Below, piece by piece: positions 48,600-57,493 of a stretch of DNA of 64,000 nucleotides; positions within the stretch are counted from its first letter, which is position 1; every line of letters starts with the position of its first letter. The stretch spans positions 114,635 through 178,634 of the forward strand of contig CAJQKV010000008.1 in the NCBI GenBank assembly GCA_905479015.1, given 5' to 3'. This DNA comes from an uncultured Cyclobacteriaceae bacterium (GTDB taxonomy: Bacteria > Bacteroidota > Bacteroidia > Cytophagales > Cyclobacteriaceae). Both the position numbers and the translations under genes were made by a program. The notes under the pieces were generated by a model. It was not told the DNA's origin, did not search any database, and saw only the letters and a program-made list of their open reading frames with translations.

Positions 48600-49865
48600 A
48601 TGATTGTGAGAGGTGTTATCGTTTTTATAGTAGTTTTGATATTCACTGGTTGTAGTTATTTAGCATCCATTGATGGTCAGAGCACTGGGGTTAGGCATGA
48701 AAAAAAGTCTGACCATGTACTTACGCTAGTAGCGGATCAAGTTTCTGATGATTTGGTTTTGGCAGTAGGGGGCGGTAACCATTCCTTTATATTAAATAAG
48801 TCAGGAGAGCGACTTTGGAGTTGGGAGTTTAATGAAAGCTTGGGAAATGATTTAAAACTTTTACCTTCAGCACATGTACTGGGCATGTTTAATTATGAAG
48901 AATCTCCGATTAAGTTTGGCGGTGGTTATGCTGGATTGACACAAATTATAGATTTTAACGATACGATTACATGGGAGTTTAAATATGCATCAAAGAATTT
49001 TTTAAGTCATCATGAATCGGTCTTTCTTCCCAATGGAGATTTATTAATGTTGTCTTGGGAACGAGTGAGTGAAAAAGAGGCGCACATGCACGGTGTAAAT
49101 ATGGAGGGAGATATTTTTCCTGAAAAAATCATTCAAATAGATACTGCGACTAAGGAAATTGTATGGCAATGGAGAAGCTGGGATCATATTGTTCAAGACC
49201 ATGATGCTACTAAATTATCCTATGGTGATATTTTAGAAAACAAGGAGCTAATAAACATAAATTATGCGCTCAGGGAAAATGGAGACATTATGCATGCCAA
49301 TGGGATTTTTTATGACGCAACTAGGGATGTGCTTTTTGTAAGCATAAATCATTATAGTGAAGTTTGGGTAATTGATCATCAGTATAATGTAGCGGAAACA
49401 GCTGGTGAGCTGGGTGACTTGTTATTTCGTTTGGGTAATCCGAGGGCATATAAAGATACGGTGGCTTCTGTTTTCTTGGATCGGACGCATACGCCGAATC
49501 TGATTCCTGAGGGATATCCGGGGGCGGGTAATCTTTTGTTGTTTAATAACGGACTTAAGGCTAAAAAATCTGTGGTTTATGAATTTGATATACCTGAAAA
49601 GTTAACGATTGAAGATATTGAGAAGGCTGATTTAATTTGGAGCTTTTCTGATAAAAACCTGTCTTATGGTCGGATATCAGGAGCCTATAGGTTGTCCAAT
49701 GGGAATACATTAATATGTGAAGGGGATTATGGGTTTTGGGAGATTACAGATCAAAAGGAGATTGTTTGGCAATATAAAGACGTATCAACTACTTTCTGGA
49801 GAGGGTATCCTATCGATCAAAGTCACAAATTATTCAATTTAGTAAGTGATATTACAGATAATTAA
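48600..49865 (+). CDS. Arylsulfotransferase-like (ASST-family) lipoprotein
   Basis: A 421-residue lipoprotein (lipobox FTGC, Cys18) with a beta-propeller of the bacterial arylsulfotransferase kind. Family-like parts are SHHESVFLPNGDLLML (His137/138), IMHANGIFYDATRDVLFVSINHYSEVWVID with His232, and DRTHTPNLIPEGYPGAGNLLLFNNG with His297, which stands where many relatives have QHDA. Classical ASST moves sulfate between phenols in the periplasm without PAPS. Whether the catalytic histidine is kept here needs an alignment; it could also be a propeller with another task. It starts 14 bases past a terminator and runs into the redoxin gene. Confidence 0.75.
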   Translation: MIVRGVIVFIVVLIFTGCSYLASIDGQSTGVRHEKKSDHVLTLVADQVSDDLVLAVGGGNHSFILNKSGERLWSWEFNESLGNDLKLLPSAHVLGMFNYEESPIKFGGGYAGLTQIIDFNDTITWEFKYASKNFLSHHESVFLPNGDLLMLSWERVSEKEAHMHGVNMEGDIFPEKIIQIDTATKEIVWQWRSWDHIVQDHDATKLSYGDILENKELININYALRENGDIMHANGIFYDATRDVLFVSINHYSEVWVIDHQYNVAETAGELGDLLFRLGNPRAYKDTVASVFLDRTHTPNLIPEGYPGAGNLLLFNNGLKAKKSVVYEFDIPEKLTIEDIEKADLIWSFSDKNLSYGRISGAYRLSNGNTLICEGDYGFWEITDQKEIVWQYKDVSTTFWRGYPIDQSHKLFNLVSDITDN

Positions 49866-49877
49866 TAGAAATCTATT

Positions 49878-50441
49878 GTGTGTGCAATACTGAATGTTCT
49901 CTTTTCTTTTCTTTTTGCCTTCTATGCGCCACCAACAGATTTAGAAGTCATCAATACCATGGATTTATCAACCTATGAAAATGAGAGGGTATGGATTTCT
50001 GACAGCGATGCTCAATTTTTTATTTTTATTTTCATTGATCCAAATTGTCCGATTTCTCAGAAATACATTCCGACCATCAACCTTTTGGTAGAAGCACATG
50101 ATTTGTCAGTTTATGGCGTTCAACCCAATCCAGGCATTGATAATGCGGAGATTATCAAATTTAAAGAGGAATATGAATTTAGGTTTCCGGTTATAAACGA
50201 TACTGCCCAAAAGTTAACTTATTACCTGAATGCCTCGGTAACCCCGGAGGTATTTTTATTGGACAATTCAGGCACTATTATTTATTCAGGTGCGATAGAT
50301 AATTGGTTTTTTGATTTGGGAAGGTATCGAAAAGAGGCCACCATTCATTATTTAAAAGAAGCCCTTGATTCTAACTATGGAACTTTATTTTCAGTTAATA
50401 ATAAAACGAAAGCCATTGGATGTTTGATTCAGAGAGAGTAA
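49878..50441 (+). CDS. Exported redoxin (thioredoxin-fold) protein, single-cysteine type
   Basis: A 187-residue thioredoxin-fold protein. The hydrophobic start (about residues 3-17) looks like a signal peptide. The active-site region is DPNCPISQKYIPTI with Cys57 only, so it is CPxS rather than CxxC. TPEVFLLDNSGTIIYSGAIDNW carries the cis-proline, and the C-terminal GCLI has Cys182, which also recurs in relatives. In other phyla, this redoxin type is often the N-terminal part of proteins that continue with cytochrome c and copper monooxygenase domains; here it is a separate gene. Start is GTG 49878. The last 22 bases overlap the next gene. Confidence 0.78.
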   Translation: MCAILNVLFSFLFAFYAPPTDLEVINTMDLSTYENERVWISDSDAQFFIFIFIDPNCPISQKYIPTINLLVEAHDLSVYGVQPNPGIDNAEIIKFKEEYEFRFPVINDTAQKLTYYLNASVTPEVFLLDNSGTIIYSGAIDNWFFDLGRYRKEATIHYLKEALDSNYGTLFSVNNKTKAIGCLIQRE

Positions 50442-51703
50442 TTATTTGCTTTATATGGTTAATGATGAGTTCAAATTCTGCGTTTTCTCAAAATTTGAAC
50501 TATTATGAGAACATACAACCCATCATATACGAGAATTGTGTCCCCTGCCATCAACCCGGACAAGCGGGACCCTTTAGTTTACTTGCATATGACGACATTA
50601 CCATTCGCTCTAAAATGATTCAATATGTGATTAGTCAGCGGTATATGCCACCATGGCAAGCAGATCCAACCTACAGACATTATTTAAATGAACGTGTACT
50701 GACTGATTTTGAAATTGATTTAATCACTGAATGGATCTCTGAAGGCATGGAAGAGGGTAATGAAACTAAAGAGAGATTACCTAGTAAAGGGTTATACCAC
50801 AAAACAGTTCCTGATGTAAGTCTTGCAATGGGAGAATCTTACGATATTCCTAAAACAAATCGTGATGATTTTAGATTTTTCCATTTACCGATGGACATTA
50901 AAGAGCTTCGTTATCTTAGAGCTATAGAGTTCATTCCAGGAAACAAGAGGTATGTACACCACAGTCGTATGATGGTAGATTCTACTCAAAATATGGCGGG
51001 CATAGATGGTATGTCCGAATTAGATCCTAAAGTATATGAATTTCAAAAGGTCGCTTTGGCTGATGAGTTTTTATATGGTTGGGTTCCTGGAAGTTTTCCT
51101 TTATTTTTTCCTGATGGGGTGGGTAAACGATTAGAGCCTCATTCGGATTTAATATTAAATATTCATTATGCACCTAATGGAAGCGATCAAAGGGATCAGT
51201 CAAAAATCAATCTGTATTTTACAGATAAACCTGTGAAGCGTGAAGTGAAGACCTTAATTCTTCGAGAAAATGACATTATCAATCAACCGTTTTATTTACC
51301 AGCCAATCAAATCTCTAATTTTACTATGAAATCAAAAGTTCTCGAAAAAGATATTTCTATGATTTCTGTGATGCCCCATATGCATTTTTTAGGTAAATAT
51401 TTCGAGTCTTATGCGGTGACAGAAAATAGGGATACGATACCACTTATAAGAATTCCTGACTGGGATTTTAATTGGCAGACGATGTATCAATTCACCCATT
51501 ATCTTAAAATCCCAGAAGGTTCTGTTATTTACGCCAAGGCACGTTATGACAATACCATTAATAATCCAATGAATCAATTCATACCGCCGAAAGATATCGG
51601 TTATGGCTGGCGCACCGTGAGTGAAATGATGAATTTGATTTGCTATTATGTCGACTATAAGAAACGAGATGAGCGACATTATTTTAGAACAGAGATAGAC
51701 TAA
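50420..51703 (+). CDS. Cytochrome c / copper type II monooxygenase-like exported protein
   Basis: A 427-residue protein with its own signal peptide (cleavage after AFSQ, residue 24). A heme site CVPCH lies at residues 40-44 in the Planctomycete-type pattern (ENCVPCHQPGQAGPFSLLAYDD; MPPWQADP). The rest resembles peptidylglycine monooxygenase-like copper proteins: HH at 180-181, HSDLILNIHYAP with His241 and His249, and MPHMHFLGK with His320 and His322. These suggest two copper sites and electron feed through the heme. Substrate unknown. It starts inside the redoxin gene by 22 bases, so they are coupled. Confidence 0.8.
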   Translation: MFDSERVIICFIWLMMSSNSAFSQNLNYYENIQPIIYENCVPCHQPGQAGPFSLLAYDDITIRSKMIQYVISQRYMPPWQADPTYRHYLNERVLTDFEIDLITEWISEGMEEGNETKERLPSKGLYHKTVPDVSLAMGESYDIPKTNRDDFRFFHLPMDIKELRYLRAIEFIPGNKRYVHHSRMMVDSTQNMAGIDGMSELDPKVYEFQKVALADEFLYGWVPGSFPLFFPDGVGKRLEPHSDLILNIHYAPNGSDQRDQSKINLYFTDKPVKREVKTLILRENDIINQPFYLPANQISNFTMKSKVLEKDISMISVMPHMHFLGKYFESYAVTENRDTIPLIRIPDWDFNWQTMYQFTHYLKIPEGSVIYAKARYDNTINNPMNQFIPPKDIGYGWRTVSEMMNLICYYVDYKKRDERHYFRTEID

Positions 51704-51957
51704 AAGTAGTTACTTTCGTATGGCCCAAGTAATAAGTCAAGGGGCCTTATTGATGATCAATAATAGGAGTAATATGGTTTGATATCAGGGATCTTTTACG
51801 CTTGTGAACAGGAAATAAAATCTCCTAAAAAAAGTTATTTAGCACTTGATTTCACATCTGATTTGTAATAAATTTCTTATCGTAGGATTATATGAGCGAG
51901 TAAGTGTTTTATTAAAAAGTTCAACACTATGTTCTAGATATTATTTAATATAAGGTT
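51704..51957. other. Intergenic region with two inverted repeats
   Basis: No gene is seen in these 254 bases. GGCCC (51722-51726) pairs with GGGCC (51742-51746) over a 15-base loop. It is followed directly by a 17-base near-perfect palindrome, TTATTGAT-G-ATCAATAA, at 51747-51763. There is no T run after either, so they read as an operator or weak terminator; no TAnnTTTG box is found before chrA. Confidence 0.5.
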
Positions 51958-53115
51958 TTGAAAAAAGGTATTTCATTATTTGATCTGGCTAAAATTTTCT
52001 TAGTATTAGGGGCCACCGCTTTTGGAGGATATACGGCATTGGTGGCCATGATTCAAAAGGAATTGGTTGATAAGAGACAGGTACTTTCTCAACAAATTAT
52101 TTATGATGGCATATTGGTGGCATCTATGATTCCTGGACCTTTGGCGGTCAACGTTGTGATTGCTATTGGTTATCATTTGAGAGGTTGGTTGGGGGCCCTA
52201 GTTTCAGGCATTTCCATACTATTGCCGGCGTGTTCGATGATGATCATTTCAGCCCTGTTTATCTCTGAATATTTTGATTTTGTCATGCTAAAGATCATGA
52301 TAGGTTTTCTGATTCCAGTAGTGGTGGCAGTGATTCTTTCGGTATCATTCAAGATGTTTAAAAATGAGGTGACGCATTTCTGGCAAATGATTTCAGTATT
52401 GGCTACGTTATTGGCCCTTATTTTCACCTCAATTAATTTATTGACAAGTATCCTTATTGGTGGTCTCATAGGGTTTTTATGGGGAGAGAAAAAGGTGCTC
52501 AATATTCAAGATCATCTTGAAATAAAATCCATTCAATATCTAGGGGTTGGTGTGGGTATCTGTTTATCCTTTTTGATATTTTTGTTTTTTTTACTTCCAT
52601 CTGTACAGCAATCTTTATTGGTAGAATTTTCAAAAGTAAGCCTTACCCTATTTGGAGGTGGTTATGTGATGATTCAAGCGATTCATGATGTGGTAGTCAA
52701 TCAATTTATGTGGGTCAGCTCAGACGAATTTAATCAGGCCATTGCTCTGGGTCAGCTTACCCCTGGCCCCATTTTGGTTTCCGCAACCTACATTGGATTT
52801 AAGGCGGGAGGTTTGCTAGGCGCGTTTGCAGCGACTGTGGGTATTTTCATGCCGGCAGGGCTTTTTATGTTATTGGCAAGCCATCTCTTCAAAAGTATGC
52901 CCAACAATAAGTGGTTGAATGCTGTGATATCAGGGATAAAGCCTATTATTGTAGCTTTTATTTTATATTCAGCTTATGTTGTTATGAGGCCGATTGGTTT
53001 TGATTTTCAGTCGATCTCATTAGCGATCATTGCGCTTGTGATGATTAACTATTTACATATTAACTTTTTGTGGCTCATGTTGGGAAGTGGAATGTTAAGT
53101 CTTTTTTTTATTTGA
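51958..53115 (+). CDS. ChrA-family (chromate/anion) transporter
   Basis: A 385-residue inner-membrane protein with two homologous CHR halves, as in long-chain ChrA. The first half has FGGYTALVAMIQKELV and MIPGPLAVNVVIAIG; the second has FGGGYVMIQAIHDVVVNQ and LGQLTPGPILVSATYIGF, so FGG and PGP motifs occur in both. About ten hydrophobic helices are seen. Characterised members export chromate, but many are untested and could move sulfate or other anions. The start is TTG 51958. It is one base before a sulfotransferase gene. Confidence 0.87.
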   Translation: MKKGISLFDLAKIFLVLGATAFGGYTALVAMIQKELVDKRQVLSQQIIYDGILVASMIPGPLAVNVVIAIGYHLRGWLGALVSGISILLPACSMMIISALFISEYFDFVMLKIMIGFLIPVVVAVILSVSFKMFKNEVTHFWQMISVLATLLALIFTSINLLTSILIGGLIGFLWGEKKVLNIQDHLEIKSIQYLGVGVGICLSFLIFLFFLLPSVQQSLLVEFSKVSLTLFGGGYVMIQAIHDVVVNQFMWVSSDEFNQAIALGQLTPGPILVSATYIGFKAGGLLGAFAATVGIFMPAGLFMLLASHLFKSMPNNKWLNAVISGIKPIIVAFILYSAYVVMRPIGFDFQSISLAIIALVMINYLHINFLWLMLGSGMLSLFFI

Positions 53116-53116
53116 T

Positions 53117-54112
53117 ATGAGTCAAAAAGTCATTCAATTTATAGGAACGCAACGCTCGGGTTCTAACTTGCTCAGGTTGATGCTCAATCAGCATCAAGGA
53201 ATTTCGGCACCGCATCCCCCACATATTTTAAGGACGTTTATGCCTTTTCTTTCTCAATATGGGGATTTAAAAGTCAGAAAAAATAGATTTTTACTGGTGG
53301 ATGATGTTTGTCGTTGGGTGGAATGCAATCCCGTTGAGTGGTCATCAGTTAATTTCGACCGCGATGAGATTACAGATAAGACTACTTCACTTTTGGATCT
53401 GTTTGAGGTTATTTACCAGCAGAAATGTGCGACAGATCAGGCTAAAATATGGTGCTGCAAGAGCACATTCAATATTCAATATACCCTAGAATTAGAAAAG
53501 GCGATTCAGCCATTTTATATTTATTTATATAGAGATGGTCGTGATGTAGCCACTTCTTTTAAAAAGGCCTATGTGGGACCGAAGCATATTTATCAAATCG
53601 CTCAAAAATGGCATCGAGAGCAAATTGAAACTTACTCATTTTTATCGTCATTGGCATCCCATCGCTATGTTTGGATCAGTTATGAAGCATTGATTCAAGA
53701 TCCAGAAAAAGTACTTCATTTGATTTGCGAAAGGATAGGTATTGAATTTGATGAGATTATGTTGGATTATTTTAATTCCAAAGAGTCACTTTTAACCTCT
53801 AAATCAGGCAATATGTGGGCCAATGTAGTCAAGCCCATTATTACTAATAACAGCCAAAAATTCCATCAATTGCTTTCAGCTCAAGAAATTAAAATCTTTG
53901 AATCTATAGCAGCAGAAAGTCTCTTGGCATTGGGTTATGAATTAGAGACCCTAGGAGATCCTATCCAATGGTCGGAAAAAGAAATTCAGCTTTTTAACAG
54001 GAAGAATAAACAATTGATGGATGTGTTTCAGAAATCGGCTGCTCCAAACGAGCGCTCGAATCGCGCGGGTCAAAAGCAACTTTTAGAAAGTATAAGCCAG
54101 CGTAAGTTGTAG
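53117..54112 (+). CDS. PAPS-dependent type sulfotransferase family protein
   Basis: A 331-residue cytosolic protein with the sulfotransferase fold. The 5'-phosphosulfate loop is IGTQRSGSNLLRLML (residues 9-23), and the 3'-phosphate site is YRDGRDVATSFKKAYVG, followed by IAQKWHREQIETYSFLS and YVWISYEALIQDP. These are the core motifs of PAPS sulfotransferases. The acceptor is unknown. It has no signal peptide, unlike the arylsulfotransferase-like protein upstream. It ends two bases from the convergent hldD. Confidence 0.82.
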   Translation: MSQKVIQFIGTQRSGSNLLRLMLNQHQGISAPHPPHILRTFMPFLSQYGDLKVRKNRFLLVDDVCRWVECNPVEWSSVNFDRDEITDKTTSLLDLFEVIYQQKCATDQAKIWCCKSTFNIQYTLELEKAIQPFYIYLYRDGRDVATSFKKAYVGPKHIYQIAQKWHREQIETYSFLSSLASHRYVWISYEALIQDPEKVLHLICERIGIEFDEIMLDYFNSKESLLTSKSGNMWANVVKPIITNNSQKFHQLLSAQEIKIFESIAAESLLALGYELETLGDPIQWSEKEIQLFNRKNKQLMDVFQKSAAPNERSNRAGQKQLLESISQRKL

Positions 54113-54114
54113 TT

Positions 54115-55080
54115 TTAGTAACGCTTTTGAGCTTTAAGATAATGGCTTACATAATCATTAATACCTGCTTCTAATGAGGTAAAAGGGTGCGGATATCCAA
54201 TCCCTTTTAATTTATCCATCTGGGCCTCTGTGAAATATTGATATTTGTCCCGGATATCTATTGGAGTATCTATGAAGGAGATTTTTTCATCTTTGTCCAT
54301 TGCAACGAATACAGCTTTTACTAAATCCAAAAAACTACGGGCTTGACCACTGCCTAGATTATACAATCCTGAGTTTTTCCGGTGATGCATAAGCCAATAC
54401 ATTACTTTCACAACGTCCTTTACATATATAAAGTCCCGCATTTGACCACCATCACTAAATTTCGGATTGTGAGACCGAAAAAGCTTCATACCATCCGTTA
54501 TAGTAATTTGATTGAATGCATGATATACCACAGATGCCATCCGGTCTTTGTGATATTCATTGGGACCGTACACGTTAAAAAATTTCAGGCCCGCCCAAAA
54601 AAAGGGCTTTTTGTTTTCCTTTAAAGCCCAAATGTCAAATTCATTTTTTGAATCTCCATAAGGATTTAAAGGGACTAATTTTTCAGATAGATTTTCTTGA
54701 TCATCAAATCCAAATTCACCGAGACCATAAGTTGCCGCACTACTAGCATAGACTAAAGGGATTTGATATGAGACACAATTTTTCCAAATCATTTTGCTAT
54801 AGTCTGTATTCAGCTTTGCTAAAAGTGCCCGGTCAAATTCTGCTGTATCGGTGCGTGCACCTAGATGAAAAATAAATTCTATTTCTTCATGATTGAGTTG
54901 GATCCAATCATGGAGTTCATGTCTATTGACCTTTTGCGTAATTTTTTTGCCTTCTATATTTTGATTTTTTAGGTCAGAATCAAATAAATCGACTGCAATG
55001 ATATTATTGAAATTGTATTTATTTAACTCGCTTATTAATGCGCTGGCGATGAAACCAGCAGCACCTGTAACTATGATCAT
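54115..55080 (-). CDS. hldD: ADP-L-glycero-D-manno-heptose 6-epimerase
   Basis: HldD makes ADP-L-glycero-D-manno-heptose for the LPS inner core. The 321-residue extended-SDR product has VTGAAGFIASALISELN at the start, FIFHLGARTDTAE, YASSAATYGLGEFGF, the catalytic YGDSK, and FNVYGPNEYHKDRMASVVYHAFNQI, which is the HldD-specific part along with SDGGQMRDFIYVKDVV. It is read toward the sulfotransferase gene and lies next to lpxB, another LPS gene, on the other strand. Confidence 0.91.
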   Translation of the reverse strand: MIIVTGAAGFIASALISELNKYNFNNIIAVDLFDSDLKNQNIEGKKITQKVNRHELHDWIQLNHEEIEFIFHLGARTDTAEFDRALLAKLNTDYSKMIWKNCVSYQIPLVYASSAATYGLGEFGFDDQENLSEKLVPLNPYGDSKNEFDIWALKENKKPFFWAGLKFFNVYGPNEYHKDRMASVVYHAFNQITITDGMKLFRSHNPKFSDGGQMRDFIYVKDVVKVMYWLMHHRKNSGLYNLGSGQARSFLDLVKAVFVAMDKDEKISFIDTPIDIRDKYQYFTEAQMDKLKGIGYPHPFTSLEAGINDYVSHYLKAQKRY

Positions 55081-55099
55081 ACCTTTTTTGTTTCTGACA

Positions 55100-55107
55100 C
55101 AAATTTA
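55100..55107 (-). promoter_or_regulatory. -7 box candidate for hldD
   Basis: On the minus strand this reads TAAATTTG, a full TAnnTTTG match, 19 bases before the hldD ATG at 55080. No -33 box is clear in the 83-base divergent gap. Confidence 0.4.
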
Positions 55108-55163
55108 TACATTATATCCCCATCATAAGTTAGATTGCATTAAAATAGAAAATACGTGATTAA

Positions 55164-56273
55164 ATGAAGTATTTCTTAATTGCTGGCGAGAGATCAGGAG
55201 ATGTATATGGGGCAAATTTAATTGTAGCACTATTAAAAAAGGACCCAGCGGCTCAAATTGTTTGCTATGGAGGTGATGAAATGAAAGCGGCAGGAGGGGA
55301 GCTTTTAAGTCATTATAAAGAGAGTGCCTTTATGGGATTCTATGAAGTTTTTACAAATCTTCGGGTGATAAAAAAGAAATTAAACACCTGTAAAAAAGAG
55401 TTATTGGCATTCCATCCCGACGCCGTAATTTTCATAGATTATCCAGGTTTTAACTTAAGAATGGCGGCCTTTGCTAAGCGTCAGGGACTACGTACGATTT
55501 ATTATATTTCGCCAAAAATATGGGCATGGAATAAGGGCCGTATCAAAGAAATTCGATCATTTGTAGACAAATTGTTGGTCATTTTTCCATTTGAGGTTCC
55601 TTTTTATAAATCATTAAATTACCCAGTAGAATATGTAGGGAATCCTTTGATAGAGCACATTGATAGTTACGAGCTAGACACTTCCTTTAAGCGTTCGGAA
55701 AATCATCGTTGGAATATTGCTTTTTTACCGGGAAGTAGAAAACAAGAAGTCGAGCACTCAATTGAAATGATCAGTAAGTTGGCGCATCAGCGAAAGGATC
55801 TGTTTTTGTGGATCGCTGGCGTTGATAACTTACCTATTGATCTCTACGATAGTATTATAGGATTGAGTAATGTCAGGTTAGTCGTCGGTAAAACTTATGA
55901 AATATTGAACTTATGTGATGCGGCTATTGTGACTTCTGGGACGGCTACTCTAGAGACGGCATTATGGAACATACCTCAGGTCGTATGCTACAAAGCGCAC
56001 CCCATATCTTATTTGATTGCCAAGTATTTGGTGCAAATTAAATTCATATCCTTGGTCAATTTAATTGTAGATAAAGAGATTGTTAAAGAACTCATCCAAA
56101 AAGATTACACCAGTGAAAATGTTTTGAGAGAAGTGGACTTACTGTTGACAGATGAAAAAACGAGGCGAAAGCAGTTAACTGATTATCAAGAGCTTAACAT
56201 CTTACTTGGACAGAAAAACGCTTCTGAGATAGTGGTTGAAAAAGTCTATAATTTGGTGACTAAGCCGCTTTAA
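55164..56273 (+). CDS. lpxB: Lipid-A-disaccharide synthase
   Basis: LpxB joins UDP-2,3-diacylglucosamine with lipid X to form the lipid A disaccharide at the inner membrane. The 369-residue GT-B protein starts [19 protein letters not shown] and has [54 protein letters not shown] and [13 protein letters not shown], then [24 protein letters not shown]. All are conserved LpxB blocks. Its last 14 bases overlap the end of the convergent clpX. Confidence 0.96.
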   Translation: MKYFLIAGERSGDVYGANLIVALLKKDPAAQIVCYGGDEMKAAGGELLSHYKESAFMGFYEVFTNLRVIKKKLNTCKKELLAFHPDAVIFIDYPGFNLRMAAFAKRQGLRTIYYISPKIWAWNKGRIKEIRSFVDKLLVIFPFEVPFYKSLNYPVEYVGNPLIEHIDSYELDTSFKRSENHRWNIAFLPGSRKQEVEHSIEMISKLAHQRKDLFLWIAGVDNLPIDLYDSIIGLSNVRLVVGKTYEILNLCDAAIVTSGTATLETALWNIPQVVCYKAHPISYLIAKYLVQIKFISLVNLIVDKEIVKELIQKDYTSENVLREVDLLLTDEKTRRKQLTDYQELNILLGQKNASEIVVEKVYNLVTKPL

Positions 56274-57492
56274 GTTTGTGGTTATACTTGGACTTAGTGA
56301 ATTTTTCTGTGGCGTAAGCTTTGGTAAGCACGATGGTTTTAATCTTTTTATCTGAAGGAATCTCAAACATGGCATCTGTAATAATGACTTCTAGAATAGC
56401 TCTTAAACCTCGTGCTCCGAGCTTCAATTCCAAGGCTTTGGTAACGATATAGTCCAACGCTTTATCTTCTACCGTAAGCTTAACATCTTCCATGTCAAAT
56501 AGTTTTTTAAACTGCTTGATCAATGCATTTTTAGGTTCTGTTAAAATTTTCTTAAGCGCATCTAGATCTAGTGGATCAAGATGTGTCAAAACGGGAAGTC
56601 GACCAATCAGCTCGGGAATTAATCCGAAATTCTTGAGGTCTTGAGCAGTGACATATTTCAATAAATTCTCCTTATCAAAAGCTTTTGAGGCATCATTTTG
56701 ATTGGAGAAACCAATAGCTCGCGTATTGATTCGATTGGCAATATGACCTTCAATTCCGTCAAAGGCACCTCCGCAGATAAAAAGAATATTTTCGGTATTT
56801 ACGGAGATCATTTTCTGATCGGGATGTTTTCTCCCTCCCTGTGGAGGCACATTTACTGAAGTCCCTTCGAGTAATTTTAGCAGAGCTTGTTGTACACCTT
56901 CACCACTTACATCGCGAGTAATAGAAGGATTGTCTGATTTCCGGGCAATTTTGTCTATCTCATCGATGTAAACGATGCCACGTTCCGCTTGGGCAACGTC
57001 ATAGTTAGCACTTTGAAGGAGTCGAGTGAGGATACTTTCGACATCTTCACCTACATAGCCCGCCTCTGTTAATATGGTGGCGTCAGCGATACAAAAAGGG
57101 ACTTCTAGCACCTTTGCCAAGGTCTTGGCAAGGTAAGTTTTACCGGTACCCGTTTGACCGACCATAACGATATTGGATTTTTCAATCATTATATCGCTAT
57201 CAAGAGTATTTTGGCTAAGTCTCTTGAAGTGATTGTAAACGGCAACCGAGAGATATTTTTTTGCTTCATCTTGGCCGATGACATAAGCATCAAGATGGCG
57301 CTTCATATCGATGGGTTTGATCAATTTGAATTCTGGCGCATCTCCGGCATTGGCTTTGGTCTTAACTTCTTCATTTAAGATCTGCTGCGCTTGAATAATG
57401 CATTTATCGCAAATATGGGCATGAATACCCGATATCATGAGATCTACATCTTTCTTATCTCGTCCACAAAAACTACAAGTTACCTGTGCCAT
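56260..57492 (-). CDS. clpX: ATP-dependent unfoldase ClpX
   Basis: ClpX unfolds tagged proteins and feeds ClpP. The 410-residue product has the N-terminal C4 zinc finger (CSFCGRDKK...CDKC), Walker A in [16 protein letters not shown], the pore loop AGYVGEDVE, Walker [10 protein letters not shown], and the ClpP-docking IGF loop in RAIGFSNQ. The C-terminal small domain ends with [14 protein letters not shown]. It follows clpP by one base. The gene order is tRNA-Leu, tig, clpP, clpX on one strand. Confidence 0.97.
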   Translation of the reverse strand: MAQVTCSFCGRDKKDVDLMISGIHAHICDKCIIQAQQILNEEVKTKANAGDAPEFKLIKPIDMKRHLDAYVIGQDEAKKYLSVAVYNHFKRLSQNTLDSDIMIEKSNIVMVGQTGTGKTYLAKTLAKVLEVPFCIADATILTEAGYVGEDVESILTRLLQSANYDVAQAERGIVYIDEIDKIARKSDNPSITRDVSGEGVQQALLKLLEGTSVNVPPQGGRKHPDQKMISVNTENILFICGGAFDGIEGHIANRINTRAIGFSNQNDASKAFDKENLLKYVTAQDLKNFGLIPELIGRLPVLTHLDPLDLDALKKILTEPKNALIKQFKKLFDMEDVKLTVEDKALDYIVTKALELKLGARGLRAILEVIITDAMFEIPSDKKIKTIVLTKAYATEKFTKSKYNHKLKAA

Positions 57493-57493
57493 A

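Noticed and set aside
50420..50441. Frameshift in a fused redoxin-cytochrome-copper gene
   Set aside because: The downstream frame has its own start and complete signal peptide, and the upstream frame ends at the normal family C-terminus, so two genes fit better than one broken gene.
51747..51763. FNR/CRP-type binding site
   Set aside because: The half sites TTGAT and ATCAA are present but with one base between, not four, so the site does not fit that family.
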